Assembly: GCF_014197535.1 (NCBI RefSeq) | Contig: NZ_JACIFV010000022.1 | Coordinates: forward strand, 1-64,000 | DNA length: 64,000 nt | From: Rhizobium aethiopicum | GTDB lineage: Bacteria > Pseudomonadota > Alphaproteobacteria > Rhizobiales > Rhizobiaceae | Reading direction: 5' to 3' | Shown: piece by piece, positions 1 to 8,502 of the stretch | Layout of the letters: each line of letters begins with the position of its first letter | Numbering within the stretch: the stretch's first letter is position 1 | Notes under the pieces: generated by a model | Seen by the model: the letters and a program-made list of their open reading frames with translations, nothing else | What the model was told of the DNA's origin: nothing | The model's database searches: none | Made by a program: the position numbers and the translations under genes

Positions 1-1
1 C

Positions 2-79
2 GCCACGCGATACGACCGCAGAGCCATTCACTTCGAAGGCTTCGTCTATCTCGTCGCCGCAATGATATGGCTTCGATGA
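2..79 (+). pseudogene. IS5-family transposase, C-terminal fragment
   Basis: The open frame entering at the window edge reads ATRYDRRAIHFEGFVYLVAA and then MIWLR and a stop. This matches the conserved C-terminal end of IS5-group DDE transposases, where an ATRYDK-type motif is followed by a hydrophobic helix just before the stop. Only 25 codons lie inside the window, so whether the element is intact or a remnant cannot be judged here. I could not identify a terminal inverted repeat after the stop. It marks the left edge as mobile-element territory. Confidence 0.6.
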
Positions 80-143
80 ATGTCGATTCGACCTAGCGCT
101 ACCGGCATAATCATAGCGGAAGGCGAAGGCAAATTTCGGCCTG

Positions 144-172
144 TTGACATCTGCACGCCAATGGGGAAACTT
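144..172 (+). promoter_or_regulatory. Possible sigma70 promoter before the leader peptide and GNAT gene
   Basis: A perfect -35 hexamer TTGACA lies at 144-149. With a 17-bp spacer the -10 position (167-172) reads AAACTT, a weak match. The start point would then be close to the leader ATG at 179, giving a very short 5' end. Confidence 0.35.
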
Positions 173-178
173 CCGCCC

Positions 179-259
179 ATGATCAACTCTGTGACCCTTA
201 CCATCCATCATATCGCCACGACCCTTCCAGGGTACGCGGGAGCGATGGTGCGTCACTAG
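179..259 (+). CDS. Putative attenuator leader peptide (26 aa)
   Basis: A short frame with the G-rich stretch GGGGAAA about 8 nt upstream of its ATG encodes a peptide rich in Thr, Ile and His, with the core TLTIHHIATTLPG. It ends 14 nt before a perfect terminator stem that precedes the GNAT gene. Inside it, ACCCT (221-225) can pair with AGGGT (229-233). CAGGGT (228-233) can instead pair with ACCCTG (279-284) in the left arm of the terminator. This is the 1:2, 2:3, 3:4 arrangement of amino-acid operon attenuators. A ribosome paused at the His-His-Ile codons (206-214) would cover segment 1 and favour the antiterminator. Expression is not shown, and I do not recognise the peptide as a named leader. 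Confidence 0.5.
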   Translation: MINSVTLTIHHIATTLPGYAGAMVRH

Positions 260-273
260 CCGTCCGATCATCC

Positions 274-305
274 CGAAAACCCTGCCGAGGCGAGCAGGGT
301 TTTCG
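274..305 (+). terminator. Attenuator-type intrinsic terminator upstream of GNAT gene
   Basis: A perfect 12-bp stem (CGAAAACCCTGC / GCAGGGTTTTCG) with an 8-nt loop includes four T residues in its right arm. It lies between the leader frame and the acetyltransferase ribosome-binding site, so it would stop transcription before the gene unless an alternative fold forms. Confidence 0.6.
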
Positions 306-346
306 AAAATCCGGCTCTCCTCCCTGAAACCCAAGGAGAGCATCTC

Positions 347-883
347 ATGTCAGAAAACAAAGAGAATGAACCCCGCGACCGAGCGCGCCTGCCGGACGGC
401 GTCGTCGTGCGCGCCGTACGTCTTTCCGATGCTGAAGAGATCACCGATCTTATCAACTTACCGGGCTACCGGGCCGGCACCCTGCGGCCGCCGTACCAGC
501 GGATCGAAGAGGTCCGCAAGAACATGGAAAACCCCTCGCCCGGCGCGCTCAATCTCGTCGTCACGCTGAATGGCAAGATCGTCGGCAATTGCGGCCTCAA
601 CCGCCTTAGCGGCCGTCGCCAACACGTCGCCAGCCTCGGCATGGGCGTGCATGACGATTTCACCGGTCGCGGTTTCGGCCGCATCCTACTTGGCGCGATG
701 GTCGATGCCGCCGACGACTGGTTCGACATTAAGCGGCTCGAACTGACCGTCTATACCGACAATGAGGCTGCGATCGCTCTCTACGAGAAGTTCGGCTTCG
801 AAAAGGAAGGGCTTCTGCGCTCATTCGGCTACCGCGCCGGCCAATATGTCGACGCCTATGCGATGGCGCGGCTGAGGGCTTAG
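347..883 (+). CDS. GNAT family N-acetyltransferase
   Basis: This 178-aa protein is a single GCN5-related acetyltransferase domain, predicted cytoplasmic, that transfers an acetyl group from acetyl-CoA to an amine. The acetyl-CoA pyrophosphate loop (motif A) is FTGRGFGRILL at residues 105-115. Motif B with the typical NEAAIALYEKFGF is at 139-151. The layout resembles the YhhY/RimI-like group, some of which acetylate free amino acids, but the substrate here cannot be read from sequence. The start is set by the strong AAGGAGAG six bases before ATG. The gene ends in a 4-nt convergent overlap with higA. Its most notable feature is the leader peptide and terminator in front of it. Confidence 0.9.
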   Translation: MSENKENEPRDRARLPDGVVVRAVRLSDAEEITDLINLPGYRAGTLRPPYQRIEEVRKNMENPSPGALNLVVTLNGKIVGNCGLNRLSGRRQHVASLGMGVHDDFTGRGFGRILLGAMVDAADDWFDIKRLELTVYTDNEAAIALYEKFGFEKEGLLRSFGYRAGQYVDAYAMARLRA

Positions 884-1257
884 GCAACAGCCAGACGATA
901 GGGCTTGACGAGGCATTCGGCGGGAACGCCCCATGCCTCGTTGAGCTTGAAAATCATGTCGACCGTCAAGGCGCGCTTGCGGTGCAGGATTTCCGAGGCG
1001 CGGGAGCGCGAACCTAGGATCTCGCCAAGATCTGGCTGGCTGCGGGCGGTCAACTCCATGAATGCATCCAAGAAATCGACAGGTTCCAGTTCGACCGCGG
1101 GGAAGTGCCGGTTTTCATAGGCCTCGATAAGATCGCAGAGCACGTCGAATCTGTCCGCATCAGCCGAGCCTTGCGGCGGCGGATTGTCGAAATACGGAGC
1201 GACTTCTCCAAGCGCCCATTCCAGATCACCATCGCTCCTGATCGGTCTTATGTCCAT
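880..1257 (-). CDS. higA: HigA-type antitoxin, helix-turn-helix protein
   Basis: This 125-aa protein is an acidic N-terminal half followed by an Xre-type helix-turn-helix (about residues 72-115, with LGEILGSRSRASEILHRKRA). It matches the HigA-family antitoxins that neutralise a HigB ribosome-dependent mRNase and repress their own operon. Its ATG shares one base with the stop of the upstream toxin gene (TAATG), so the two are translationally coupled. As in other higBA loci the toxin comes first. It converges on the GNAT gene with a 4-nt overlap. Confidence 0.8.
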   Translation of the reverse strand: MDIRPIRSDGDLEWALGEVAPYFDNPPPQGSADADRFDVLCDLIEAYENRHFPAVELEPVDFLDAFMELTARSQPDLGEILGSRSRASEILHRKRALTVDMIFKLNEAWGVPAECLVKPYRLAVA

Positions 1258-1553
1258 TACACCGTCTCCGGATCAACCCTGTCATATTCGGCATGCGTAC
1301 CAACAAACTTGATCAATACGCGCCGGTAGGCATAGGCAACGTGCACGATAAGGCGGTACTTGTCTCCGCCGATATCGAAAATCACCCTGTTGTCACCGAC
1401 GAAATCTACGTTGGTACCGAACATTCTTTTGATATCCGCCGATCCCGCCCATTCCGCTTTGCTGACAACAGCATGCCAGACGCTAAAAGGAACCCTGGCC
1501 TGCGGGTGCAACTCCCAAAAGGCACGCAATGTCGACTTGGCGATCACCTGCAT
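1257..1553 (-). CDS. higB: HigB-type toxin, RelE-superfamily mRNA interferase
   Basis: This 98-aa basic protein starts MQVIAKSTLRAFWE and contains FDIGGDKYRLIVHVAY and KFVGTHAEYDRVDP. These are hallmarks of the HigB_toxin family, whose members cut mRNA on translating ribosomes. The in-frame ATG 18 nt upstream would add six residues that the family lacks, so I use the internal start. It lies 41 nt downstream of ligA on the same strand and overlaps higA by one base. Lying near a transposase fragment, the pair is probably accessory. Toxicity is inferred from the family. Confidence 0.8.
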   Translation of the reverse strand: MQVIAKSTLRAFWELHPQARVPFSVWHAVVSKAEWAGSADIKRMFGTNVDFVGDNRVIFDIGGDKYRLIVHVAYAYRRVLIKFVGTHAEYDRVDPETV

Positions 1554-1594
1554 GGAAGAGAATATTCCCAATACGGGAACAAATCAAGCATCGA

Positions 1595-3751
1595 TCACCC
1601 GCCAATCAGCGCTAGCCACTCGTCTTCGTCCATCGTCTGGACGCCGAGTTCGCGGGCCTTCTCGAGCTTCGAGCCGGCGCCTGGGCCGGCGACAACGATA
1701 TCGGTTTTCTTCGACACCGAGCCCGCCACCTTGGCGCCGAGACTTTCGGCCGTCGCCTTCGCCTCGTCACGGGTGAATTTTTCGAGCGAGCCGGTGAAGA
1801 CCACCGTCTTGCCGGCAACCGGGCTGCCTGACGTGACCGGCTGTTCGGCCGCCGTAGGTCTCACCTCTTCGAGCAGCCGGCCGATCACCTCGATATTACG
1901 CGACTCCTTGTAGAACTCGACCATGGCGCGAGCCACGACCTCGCCGATGCCCTCGATGGTATTGAGATCGTTCCAGGCGTCGCCGGAAAGCGGTGCCGCC
2001 TCCCTCATCGCGGTCGCAAAGGCCTCATAGGTGCCGTAGGAGCGCGCCAGCAGCTTCGCCGTTGTCTCGCCGACATGGCGGATGCCGAGCGCATAGATGA
2101 AGCGGTGGAGCGCGATGCTCCGCCGTTCGTTGATCGCCGCATAGAGCTTGCCGACGCTGACCCTCCCGAAGCCGTCGATATTTTCCAGCTTGGTGAGCGA
2201 GGATTGCTGGCGCTTCTCCAGCGTGAAAATCTCGGGCGCAGTGCGGATCTGCAGCGACGGATCCTCGTTTTCAAAGAAGAAGTCGATCTGCTTCGAACCG
2301 AGCCCCTCGATATCGAAGGCGTTGCGAGAAACGAAATGCTTCAGATGCTCCGTCGCCTGCGCCCGGCAGATAAAGCCGCCGGTGCAGCGGCGCACCGAAT
2401 CCATCTTGCCGGTCTTCTCGTTCACCTCGCGCACGGCATGCGAACCGCAGACCGGGCAAGTCTTCGGAAATTCATAGGGCCTCGCCTCGGCGAGGCGCTT
2501 CTCCATCACCACGTCGAGGATCTGCGGAATGACGTCGCCGGCGCGCTGGACGATGACGGTATCGCCCTCGCGGATATCGTGTTCCTCCGGCCGGATGCGT
2601 TCGCCGCTATTGCCGATGCCCTTGATGTAATCCTCGTTGTGCAGCGTCGCGTTGGTGACGACGACGCCGCCGACCGTGATCGGCTTCAGCCGCGCCACCG
2701 GCGTCAGCGCCCCGGTGCGGCCGACCTGGATCTCGATCTTCTCAACCTCGGTAAAGGCCTGCTCGGCCGGGAATTTATGCGCCGTCGCCCAGCGTGGGCT
2801 GCGCGAGCGGAAGCCAAGGCGCTGCTGCAGTTCGAGGCTGTCGACCTTATAGACGACGCCGTCGATATCGTAATCGAGATCCGGGCGTTTGAGGCCGATC
2901 TCGTCATAATGCGCCAGGATGTCGGCAACCGAATTCAGCCGCTTCATCAGCGGATTGACCGGGAAGCCCCAGTCCTTGAAGGTCTGCACCATGCCGAATT
3001 GCGTGTCGGCCGGCATGTCCGACATCTCACCCCAGGCATAGGCGAAGAATTTCAGCTTGCGGCTCGCCGTCACCTTGGCGTCGAGCTGGCGCAGCGATCC
3101 GGCCGCCGTATTGCGCGGATTGACATAGGTCTGCTTGCCCTCCGCCTCCATCTGCCGGTTCAGCGCCAGGAAGTCGCTCTTGGCCATATAGACCTCGCCG
3201 CGGATTTCCACGACCGCGGGAACGCCCTTCGGCAATTGGTTGGGTATTTCGGCGATCGTCCGGATATTGGCAGTGACGTTTTCGCCCGTCGTGCCGTCAC
3301 CGCGCGTGGCGGCCGTCGTCAGCCTGCCGTTCTCGTAGCGGATCGACATCGAAAGGCCATCGATCTTCGGTTCGGCGGTAAAGGCGATCGACTGGTCCGG
3401 CAGCCGACCGAGGAAGCGATAGACGCTGGCGACAAAATCCTGCACGTCCTCCTGCGAAAACGTGTTGTCGAGCGACAGCATCGGCCGCGCATGGACGACG
3501 GGCGAGAAGGTGACGGAAGGCGCAGCACCGACCCGCCGCGACGGGCTGTCTTCACGGATCAGCTCGGGAAACCGCGCTTCCAGCGCATCGTTGCGGCGCT
3601 TCAACGCATCGTAATCCGCGTCCGAGATTTCCGGCTGGTCCTTGCCGTGGTAAAGCGCGTCGTGATGCGCGATCTCCCTTGCCAGCCGCTCGAGCTCGGC
3701 AGTGGCCTCTTCGATCGTCAACGTGTCGACGGTGGAACCTTCGGTGGACAT
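1595..3751 (-). CDS. ligA: NAD-dependent DNA ligase LigA
   Basis: This 718-aa protein has a typical LigA length plus a short N-terminal extension. It seals nicks in replication and repair using NAD+, forming a ligase-adenylate at the lysine of EPKIDG (K129). In order it has the Ia and adenylation domains, the OB fold, a four-cysteine zinc finger (CPVCGSH followed by RRC and FIC), helix-hairpin-helix repeats (GIRHVGETTAKLLA), and a C-terminal BRCT domain beginning GKTVVFTGSLEKF. All key residues are present. It is the last housekeeping gene of the recN-bamD-lpxC side and is followed by the higBA pair. A 608-aa frame on the other strand is only its shadow. Confidence 0.97.
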   Translation of the reverse strand: MSTEGSTVDTLTIEEATAELERLAREIAHHDALYHGKDQPEISDADYDALKRRNDALEARFPELIREDSPSRRVGAAPSVTFSPVVHARPMLSLDNTFSQEDVQDFVASVYRFLGRLPDQSIAFTAEPKIDGLSMSIRYENGRLTTAATRGDGTTGENVTANIRTIAEIPNQLPKGVPAVVEIRGEVYMAKSDFLALNRQMEAEGKQTYVNPRNTAAGSLRQLDAKVTASRKLKFFAYAWGEMSDMPADTQFGMVQTFKDWGFPVNPLMKRLNSVADILAHYDEIGLKRPDLDYDIDGVVYKVDSLELQQRLGFRSRSPRWATAHKFPAEQAFTEVEKIEIQVGRTGALTPVARLKPITVGGVVVTNATLHNEDYIKGIGNSGERIRPEEHDIREGDTVIVQRAGDVIPQILDVVMEKRLAEARPYEFPKTCPVCGSHAVREVNEKTGKMDSVRRCTGGFICRAQATEHLKHFVSRNAFDIEGLGSKQIDFFFENEDPSLQIRTAPEIFTLEKRQQSSLTKLENIDGFGRVSVGKLYAAINERRSIALHRFIYALGIRHVGETTAKLLARSYGTYEAFATAMREAAPLSGDAWNDLNTIEGIGEVVARAMVEFYKESRNIEVIGRLLEEVRPTAAEQPVTSGSPVAGKTVVFTGSLEKFTRDEAKATAESLGAKVAGSVSKKTDIVVAGPGAGSKLEKARELGVQTMDEDEWLALIGG

Positions 3752-3860
3752 GGAACATCACTCCAGAGAATCTGGCCAGAAATCTGCATTGTTTTTAGAG
3801 CAAAATCGCCGGATGAAAAGAGCAGTTGCTTACCCTGTCCGGTGAGGACTGCCTACAGTT

Positions 3861-4388
3861 CTATGCCCAATCCCGCGCATTGCGTAGCCGGATCCCGCTG
3901 ACATGGAGGCCGGTGTTCCAGAGGTTCTTCAGCAGCCGCAAACTGTCGACCACCCGCAGTTCCACCCGGCGCGGCGCGAACTCCTGGTCGAGACGTGAGA
4001 TGGCGGTGCGCTCGATGGAAACGACGCGTCTACGGGCCAACCACATGCCCGCATCCCTGAGATCCTCAAATTGCTCAGCCGGCATCTCGTAGCGATGGAT
4101 CGTTTCCGCTTCGAGCCTTTCCAGCCAATGACGCTCGACATAGGCCGCAGCCCGCCACTCGCCGAGCCATTGCCGCCGTTCGGTCTCCAGCGTCTCGGGT
4201 GTCGCCCAGATCAGTATCCGCGGGCAATCTCGCGGAAAGAGATACATAAAGTCATGATCGTCATCGATCGCCCAGACGAGCGGGCCATTCAGCCATTCCA
4301 GGCCCACCGGGCGGATCGAGGGATTGCGAACCGGGCGCGGCTCGAACACCGCAATGTCGGGATCATCGCTGAAATGGAAAAGACGCAT
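3861..4388 (-). CDS. Hypothetical protein, DUF6886-like
   Basis: This 175-aa soluble protein begins MRLFHFSDDPDIAVFEPR and has WAIDDDHDFMYLFPRDCPRI and HWLERLEAETIHRYEMP further on. The pattern fits the uncharacterised DUF6886 family, in which a conserved FHFSDDP start and a central acidic, tryptophan-rich block are seen. There is no signal peptide or membrane segment. Nothing in the sequence reveals an enzymatic role. It sits alone between recN and ligA on the same strand, about 110 nt before ligA. The function is unknown. Confidence 0.7.
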   Translation of the reverse strand: MRLFHFSDDPDIAVFEPRPVRNPSIRPVGLEWLNGPLVWAIDDDHDFMYLFPRDCPRILIWATPETLETERRQWLGEWRAAAYVERHWLERLEAETIHRYEMPAEQFEDLRDAGMWLARRRVVSIERTAISRLDQEFAPRRVELRVVDSLRLLKNLWNTGLHVSGIRLRNARDWA

Positions 4389-4464
4389 GGCAACGGATCG
4401 CGCTGATCGGAATGATACGCATAGCGCGAAGCGGAATCTTTGTCACCGTTGCCGGCCGCAGCAA

Positions 4465-6138
4465 TCAGCCGTTACCCGCCAGCAGGCGCTTCGCCGCCGC
4501 CCTCGCCTCTTCCGTCACCGAGGCGCCGGCGAGCATGCGGGCGATCTCCTCGGTGCGATCCTTGTGCGCCATCGTCGCGACGCGCGTGGCGATCTTTTCG
4601 GAACCTTCGGCCGCTGGCCCCTTGGAGATCAGCAGGTGTGTCGCCGCCCTTGCCGCGACCTGCGGCGCGTGGGTGACCGAGAGAACCTGCACCCGATCAG
4701 AGAGCCGCTTCAACCGCTGGCCGATCGCATCGGCCACCGCGCCGCCGACGCCGGTGTCGATTTCATCGAAGACGAGCGTCGGGGCTGAGCCGCGATCGGC
4801 GAGCGCCACCTTCAGCGCCAGCAGGAAACGCGACAGTTCGCCGCCGGAGGCGACCTTCATGATCGAGCCTGGGCGCGTGCCGGGATTGGTCTGGACATGG
4901 AACTCGACGACGTCGATGCCTTCGGGCAGCGCCTCCTGCGCATCCGTGGTGATCTCGACCATGAAACGAGCGCGTTCGAGCTTCAGCGCCGGCAGTTCGG
5001 CCATCACGGCGGCAGCCAGCGCGGTGCCGGCTTGATGGCGCTTGTCGGAAAGCGAGCGCGCCGCCGAATCGTAATTCTCTCGCGCCAGACCGACCTCCGC
5101 TTCCAGACGCGCAAGCCGCTCCTCGCCCGCATCGAGATCGGCAAGATCGGCGACCATGCGCACCGCCAGCGCCGGCAGCTCGGTGACGGGCACGGAATAT
5201 TTGCGCGACGCAGCTCTGAGCGCGAAAAGCCGCTCCTCCACCCGCTCCAGTTCTCTCGGATCGTATTCGGTCTTGCGGAGCGCTGCCTCGACTTCCATCT
5301 GCGCGTTGGAAAGCTGGTCGAGCGCAGCATCGAGCAGCGTCACCGTCTCTTCGAGCAGCCCGGGCGCTTCATGGCTCTTGCGCTCCAGCCGGCGCACCAG
5401 CGAGGCGATATGCGGTACCGGCGAGGCATTGCCGTTCAGGAATTCGGAGGCTTCGGCGATGTCGCCGGCGATTCGCTCCGCCTTCATCATCCTCTGCCTG
5501 CTTTCGGCGAGTTCCTCCTCCTCGCCGTCCTGTGGCGAGAGTTTCTCGAGCTCTGCCACGGAGGAACGCAGATAGTCGGCCTCGCGCGCCGCACTTTCCA
5601 CCCTCTCGCGATGCTTTTTCAGCGTCCGTTCGCTGTCGCGCCAAAGACGGTACCGGCGAGAGACCTCCGCAACCTCATCGGTGAGGCCGGCAAAGGCATC
5701 GAGCAGGTTGCGGTGGGCATTGGTGTCGACAAGAGCGCGATCATCGTGCTGGCCGTGAATCTCGACCAGCATCTGGCCGGCCTGGCGCATCAGCTGCACA
5801 CTCACCGGCTGATCATTGACATAGGCCTTGGTGCGCCCATCGGCTGATTGCTGACGGCGAAAGATCAGGTCGCCCTCGTCGTCGATGCCGTTTTCACGCA
5901 GGAGTACGCGCGCCCCATGGTCAATGCCGACGTCGAACACCGCCGTCACCTGGCCCCTGTCTTCGCCATGGCGCACCAGACCGCCGTCACCGCGCCCGCC
6001 GAGCGCCAGCGACAGACTGTCGAGCAGGATGGATTTGCCCGCTCCCGTCTCACCCGTCAGCACGGAAAGACCGGTCTCGAAGGCAAGATCCAGCCGCTCG
6101 ATCAGGACGATATCGCGGATCGAAAGCTGGATCAGCAT
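4465..6138 (-). CDS. recN: DNA repair protein RecN
   Basis: This 557-aa SMC-like ATPase takes part in double-strand-break repair by recombination. The Walker A motif GETGAGKS is at residues 29-36. The middle is a long coiled coil. The C-terminal head has the ABC signature ASGGELSRF and Walker B LVFDEIDTG. The length fits RecN (about 550 aa). It follows bamD by 5 nt on the same strand, so the two are co-transcribed, as in other Rhizobiales. SOS control is usual for the family, but I see no clear LexA box because the start lies against bamD. Confidence 0.95.
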   Translation of the reverse strand: MLIQLSIRDIVLIERLDLAFETGLSVLTGETGAGKSILLDSLSLALGGRGDGGLVRHGEDRGQVTAVFDVGIDHGARVLLRENGIDDEGDLIFRRQQSADGRTKAYVNDQPVSVQLMRQAGQMLVEIHGQHDDRALVDTNAHRNLLDAFAGLTDEVAEVSRRYRLWRDSERTLKKHRERVESAAREADYLRSSVAELEKLSPQDGEEEELAESRQRMMKAERIAGDIAEASEFLNGNASPVPHIASLVRRLERKSHEAPGLLEETVTLLDAALDQLSNAQMEVEAALRKTEYDPRELERVEERLFALRAASRKYSVPVTELPALAVRMVADLADLDAGEERLARLEAEVGLARENYDSAARSLSDKRHQAGTALAAAVMAELPALKLERARFMVEITTDAQEALPEGIDVVEFHVQTNPGTRPGSIMKVASGGELSRFLLALKVALADRGSAPTLVFDEIDTGVGGAVADAIGQRLKRLSDRVQVLSVTHAPQVAARAATHLLISKGPAAEGSEKIATRVATMAHKDRTEEIARMLAGASVTEEARAAAKRLLAGNG

Positions 6139-6143
6139 GGGAC

Positions 6144-6989
6144 TTAGGAACCGAGCAGGAGTTTCTTGCCTGCCGCAGCGATCCAGGAGCCCTTGTTCTC
6201 ACGCGGCTCGGCGCCACCTGTCTGCAGCAGCTTGTAGGAATCGGCGTACCACTGGCTGTCCGGATAGTTGTGACCAAGGACGGCTGCCGCGGTCTGCGCC
6301 TCGTCGACGATACCCATGGCGTAATAAGCCTCGACGAGACGCGCCAAGGCCTCTTCGATCTGGTTCGTGTTCGGATATTTCTCGACGACGATGCGGAAAC
6401 GCGAGATTGCGGCGAGATATTCCTTCCGCTCCATATAGTAGCGGCCGATCTGCATTTCCTTGCCGGCGAGCTGATCACGGGCGTAGCGGATCTTCGCCTG
6501 GGCGTCGTCGACATATTCGGAGTTCGGATAGTTGTCGATCACAGCCTGCATCGCCTCGATCGTCTTGGCCGAGGCGCGCTGGTCCTGGGTCACGTCGACG
6601 ATCTGTTTGGAATAGGTGAGACCGATGAGATACTGCACATAGGCAGCGTCCTGGGACTTCGGATATTGCGACATGTAACGGTTACCCGAGGCAAGCGCAT
6701 CATCGAGCTTGCCCTGGCGGTATTTCACGAAGGTGCTCATGACAAGCGCCTTGCGCGCCCATTCGGAGAATGGGTTCTCGCGATCGATTGCATCGAACTT
6801 GCGCGCTGCTTCCGCCATGTTGCCCGCCTTCATATTGGCAAGGCCCTGGGTGTAGAGCACGTCAGGCGGATCGGTTTCGAGGCCAAGCTTGGTGATGTCG
6901 ATATCGGGATCCGACTGGCAGCCGGAGATCGAGGCGCCTGCGCTCAGCACCAGAAGCGATGCGAACAAAGCGCGCGCTGTCTTCATCAT
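6144..6989 (-). CDS. bamD: Outer membrane protein assembly factor BamD
   Basis: This 281-aa lipoprotein belongs to the BAM complex that inserts beta-barrel proteins into the outer membrane. The signal peptide ends in a lipobox ASISGC. It is followed by tetratricopeptide-like helices with repeats such as LYTQGLANMKAGNMAEAARKF and YPNSEYVDDAQAKIRYARDQ, the family hallmark. I use the first ATG of the MMKTARALF start (AGGA nine bases upstream); the ORF's earlier ATG would put eight extra residues before the signal peptide. The second ATG is equally possible. It is followed by recN and preceded by the lpxC terminator, so it should have its own promoter in the 240-bp gap. Confidence 0.93.
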   Translation of the reverse strand: MMKTARALFASLLVLSAGASISGCQSDPDIDITKLGLETDPPDVLYTQGLANMKAGNMAEAARKFDAIDRENPFSEWARKALVMSTFVKYRQGKLDDALASGNRYMSQYPKSQDAAYVQYLIGLTYSKQIVDVTQDQRASAKTIEAMQAVIDNYPNSEYVDDAQAKIRYARDQLAGKEMQIGRYYMERKEYLAAISRFRIVVEKYPNTNQIEEALARLVEAYYAMGIVDEAQTAAAVLGHNYPDSQWYADSYKLLQTGGAEPRENKGSWIAAAGKKLLLGS

Positions 6990-7228
6990 ACCTTCAGATC
7001 CTGCATAAGCCATTCAAAAGAACCCCACTGCCGCCGCTCGCTCCACGACAGCCACGCCTCGCTGGCGTTTCTAGCCACAAATGTGCATCAAGAGCAACGC
7101 AATGATAAGGCATTAACGCATTTTTGTGGCAGCCGCCGCCGGATTGGCCGGCTTTTCCTCTTCACTCCAACCTGTGGCAGCTAAGCAACTGCGAGAAAAC
7201 ACCTATCACCACAGACTCGGGCCGACAT

Positions 7229-7257
7229 AAAAAAACCGCCTCCGGGAAAGAGGCGGC
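7229..7257 (-). terminator. Intrinsic terminator after lpxC
   Basis: On the minus strand the stem CCGCCTC / GAGGCGG is followed directly by seven T residues, 25 nt past the lpxC stop. It should separate the ftsZ-lpxC side from bamD-recN. Confidence 0.85.
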
Positions 7258-7281
7258 CTGGTCTTGAGAATATGCTGGAGG

Positions 7282-8238
7282 TCATGCCGACCAGGGAGCG
7301 AATTCCGAAGCGCTGACGGCGATCAGTTCACGAGCGGCAACGCGCTGGCGCGGCGTCGAGGTCTCGACCACCTCGTAGGCAGAGGGATCGGCGAGCAGCG
7401 CCTTCAAAGCATTGGCATTCATCTTGTGGCCGCCACGATAGGATCGGTAGCAACCGATGAACTGGACGCCGGCGAGCGACAGGTCGCCAACGGCATCAAG
7501 CGTCTTGTGACGGACAAACTCGTCCTTGGCGTATCGCAGGCCTTCGACATTGATGACCGTATTGTCGTCCGAGATGACGACGGAATTTTCAAGCGAAGAA
7601 CCAAGCGCATGACCCGATGCCCAGAGACGCTCGACATCACGCATGAAGCCGAAGGTGCGGGCGCGGGAAAGTTCCGACTTGAAGACGGCGGCGCTTATGT
7701 CACCGGCCCACTTCTGCCGGCCGATCAGCGGGCATTCGAAATCGATCTCGACTTCGAAGCGCGTGCCGTCATAGGGACGGAATTCGCTCCAGGAGCCGCC
7801 ATGCTCGATCCGCACCGGCTTGGTGATGCGGATATAGCGACGCTTGACGCCGAGCGAGACGAGACCGACCTGCTCGATCGCTTCGACGAAGGGCAGCGAG
7901 CTGCCGTCCATGATCGGCATTTCTGCGCCCTGCACCTCGATGATGACATTGTCGAGGCCGAGCGCATAGACGGCGGCCATGACATGTTCGATCGTTGCGA
8001 TTGAATGCATGGGTGAGAAGCCGAGCACCGTGCAGAGGTCTGTATTGCCGACCTGCGAGGAGACGGCCTTCAGTTCGGTGATGTCGCCATTATCATGCAG
8101 GCGCTGGAAAACGACGCCGGTGTCCGCTTCGGCCGGGTTCAGCGTGATCGAAACATTCGCACCCGAATGAACGCCGATGCCCGAGAGCGTCACGGGACGC
8201 GAAACCGTCGTTTGAAAACCCAGCAAGCCAATAGCCAT
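7282..8238 (-). CDS. lpxC: UDP-3-O-acyl-N-acetylglucosamine deacetylase LpxC
   Basis: This 318-aa cytosolic zinc amidase performs the committed step of lipid A synthesis. The zinc ligands expected for LpxC are all there: His85 in TIEHVMAA, and His244 and Asp248 in RHKTLDAVGDL. The catalytic Glu84 and the downstream His271 (RGGHKMN) are also present. Length and motifs are standard. It sits between ftsZ and bamD, its usual rhizobial place, with about 260 bp in front, including the ftsZ terminator, that must hold its promoter. Confidence 0.97.
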   Translation of the reverse strand: MAIGLLGFQTTVSRPVTLSGIGVHSGANVSITLNPAEADTGVVFQRLHDNGDITELKAVSSQVGNTDLCTVLGFSPMHSIATIEHVMAAVYALGLDNVIIEVQGAEMPIMDGSSLPFVEAIEQVGLVSLGVKRRYIRITKPVRIEHGGSWSEFRPYDGTRFEVEIDFECPLIGRQKWAGDISAAVFKSELSRARTFGFMRDVERLWASGHALGSSLENSVVISDDNTVINVEGLRYAKDEFVRHKTLDAVGDLSLAGVQFIGCYRSYRGGHKMNANALKALLADPSAYEVVETSTPRQRVAARELIAVSASEFAPWSA

Positions 8239-8451
8239 AAAATCTGCCTTTATTTTTCCGCTCCAGCGGTTGGTGCCACGGCGCGGTTATCATTCCTTCT
8301 GCAGAAGGAGTCTCGTCCAGACGACTCCCAGCGCAGTTTTCTTGCGCCATATTTACGTGCGTCGGCGCTCCAATCCAAATCACTGTTTCTTTCGTTTTGT
8401 TACGAAGTCACACGATTGATATCGCTCATAAATTCCCGCCCGAAAACAGCA

Positions 8452-8477
8452 ATGCCCGGGATCTGAATCCCGGGCAT
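8452..8477 (-). terminator. Intrinsic terminator after ftsZ
   Basis: A perfect 11-bp stem (ATGCCCGGGAT / ATCCCGGGCAT, CTGA-type loop) lies 26 nt beyond the ftsZ stop. On the minus strand it is followed by TGCTGTTTTC. It marks the end of the dcw transcript. Confidence 0.75.
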
Positions 8478-8502
8478 GACCGGTGCCGAAGCCCCCGATA
8501 TT

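Noticed and set aside
2075..3901. 608-codon open frame on the plus strand
   Set aside because: It lies antisense to ligA and reads as Arg/Asp/Leu-rich sequence without motifs, a GC-rich shadow frame.
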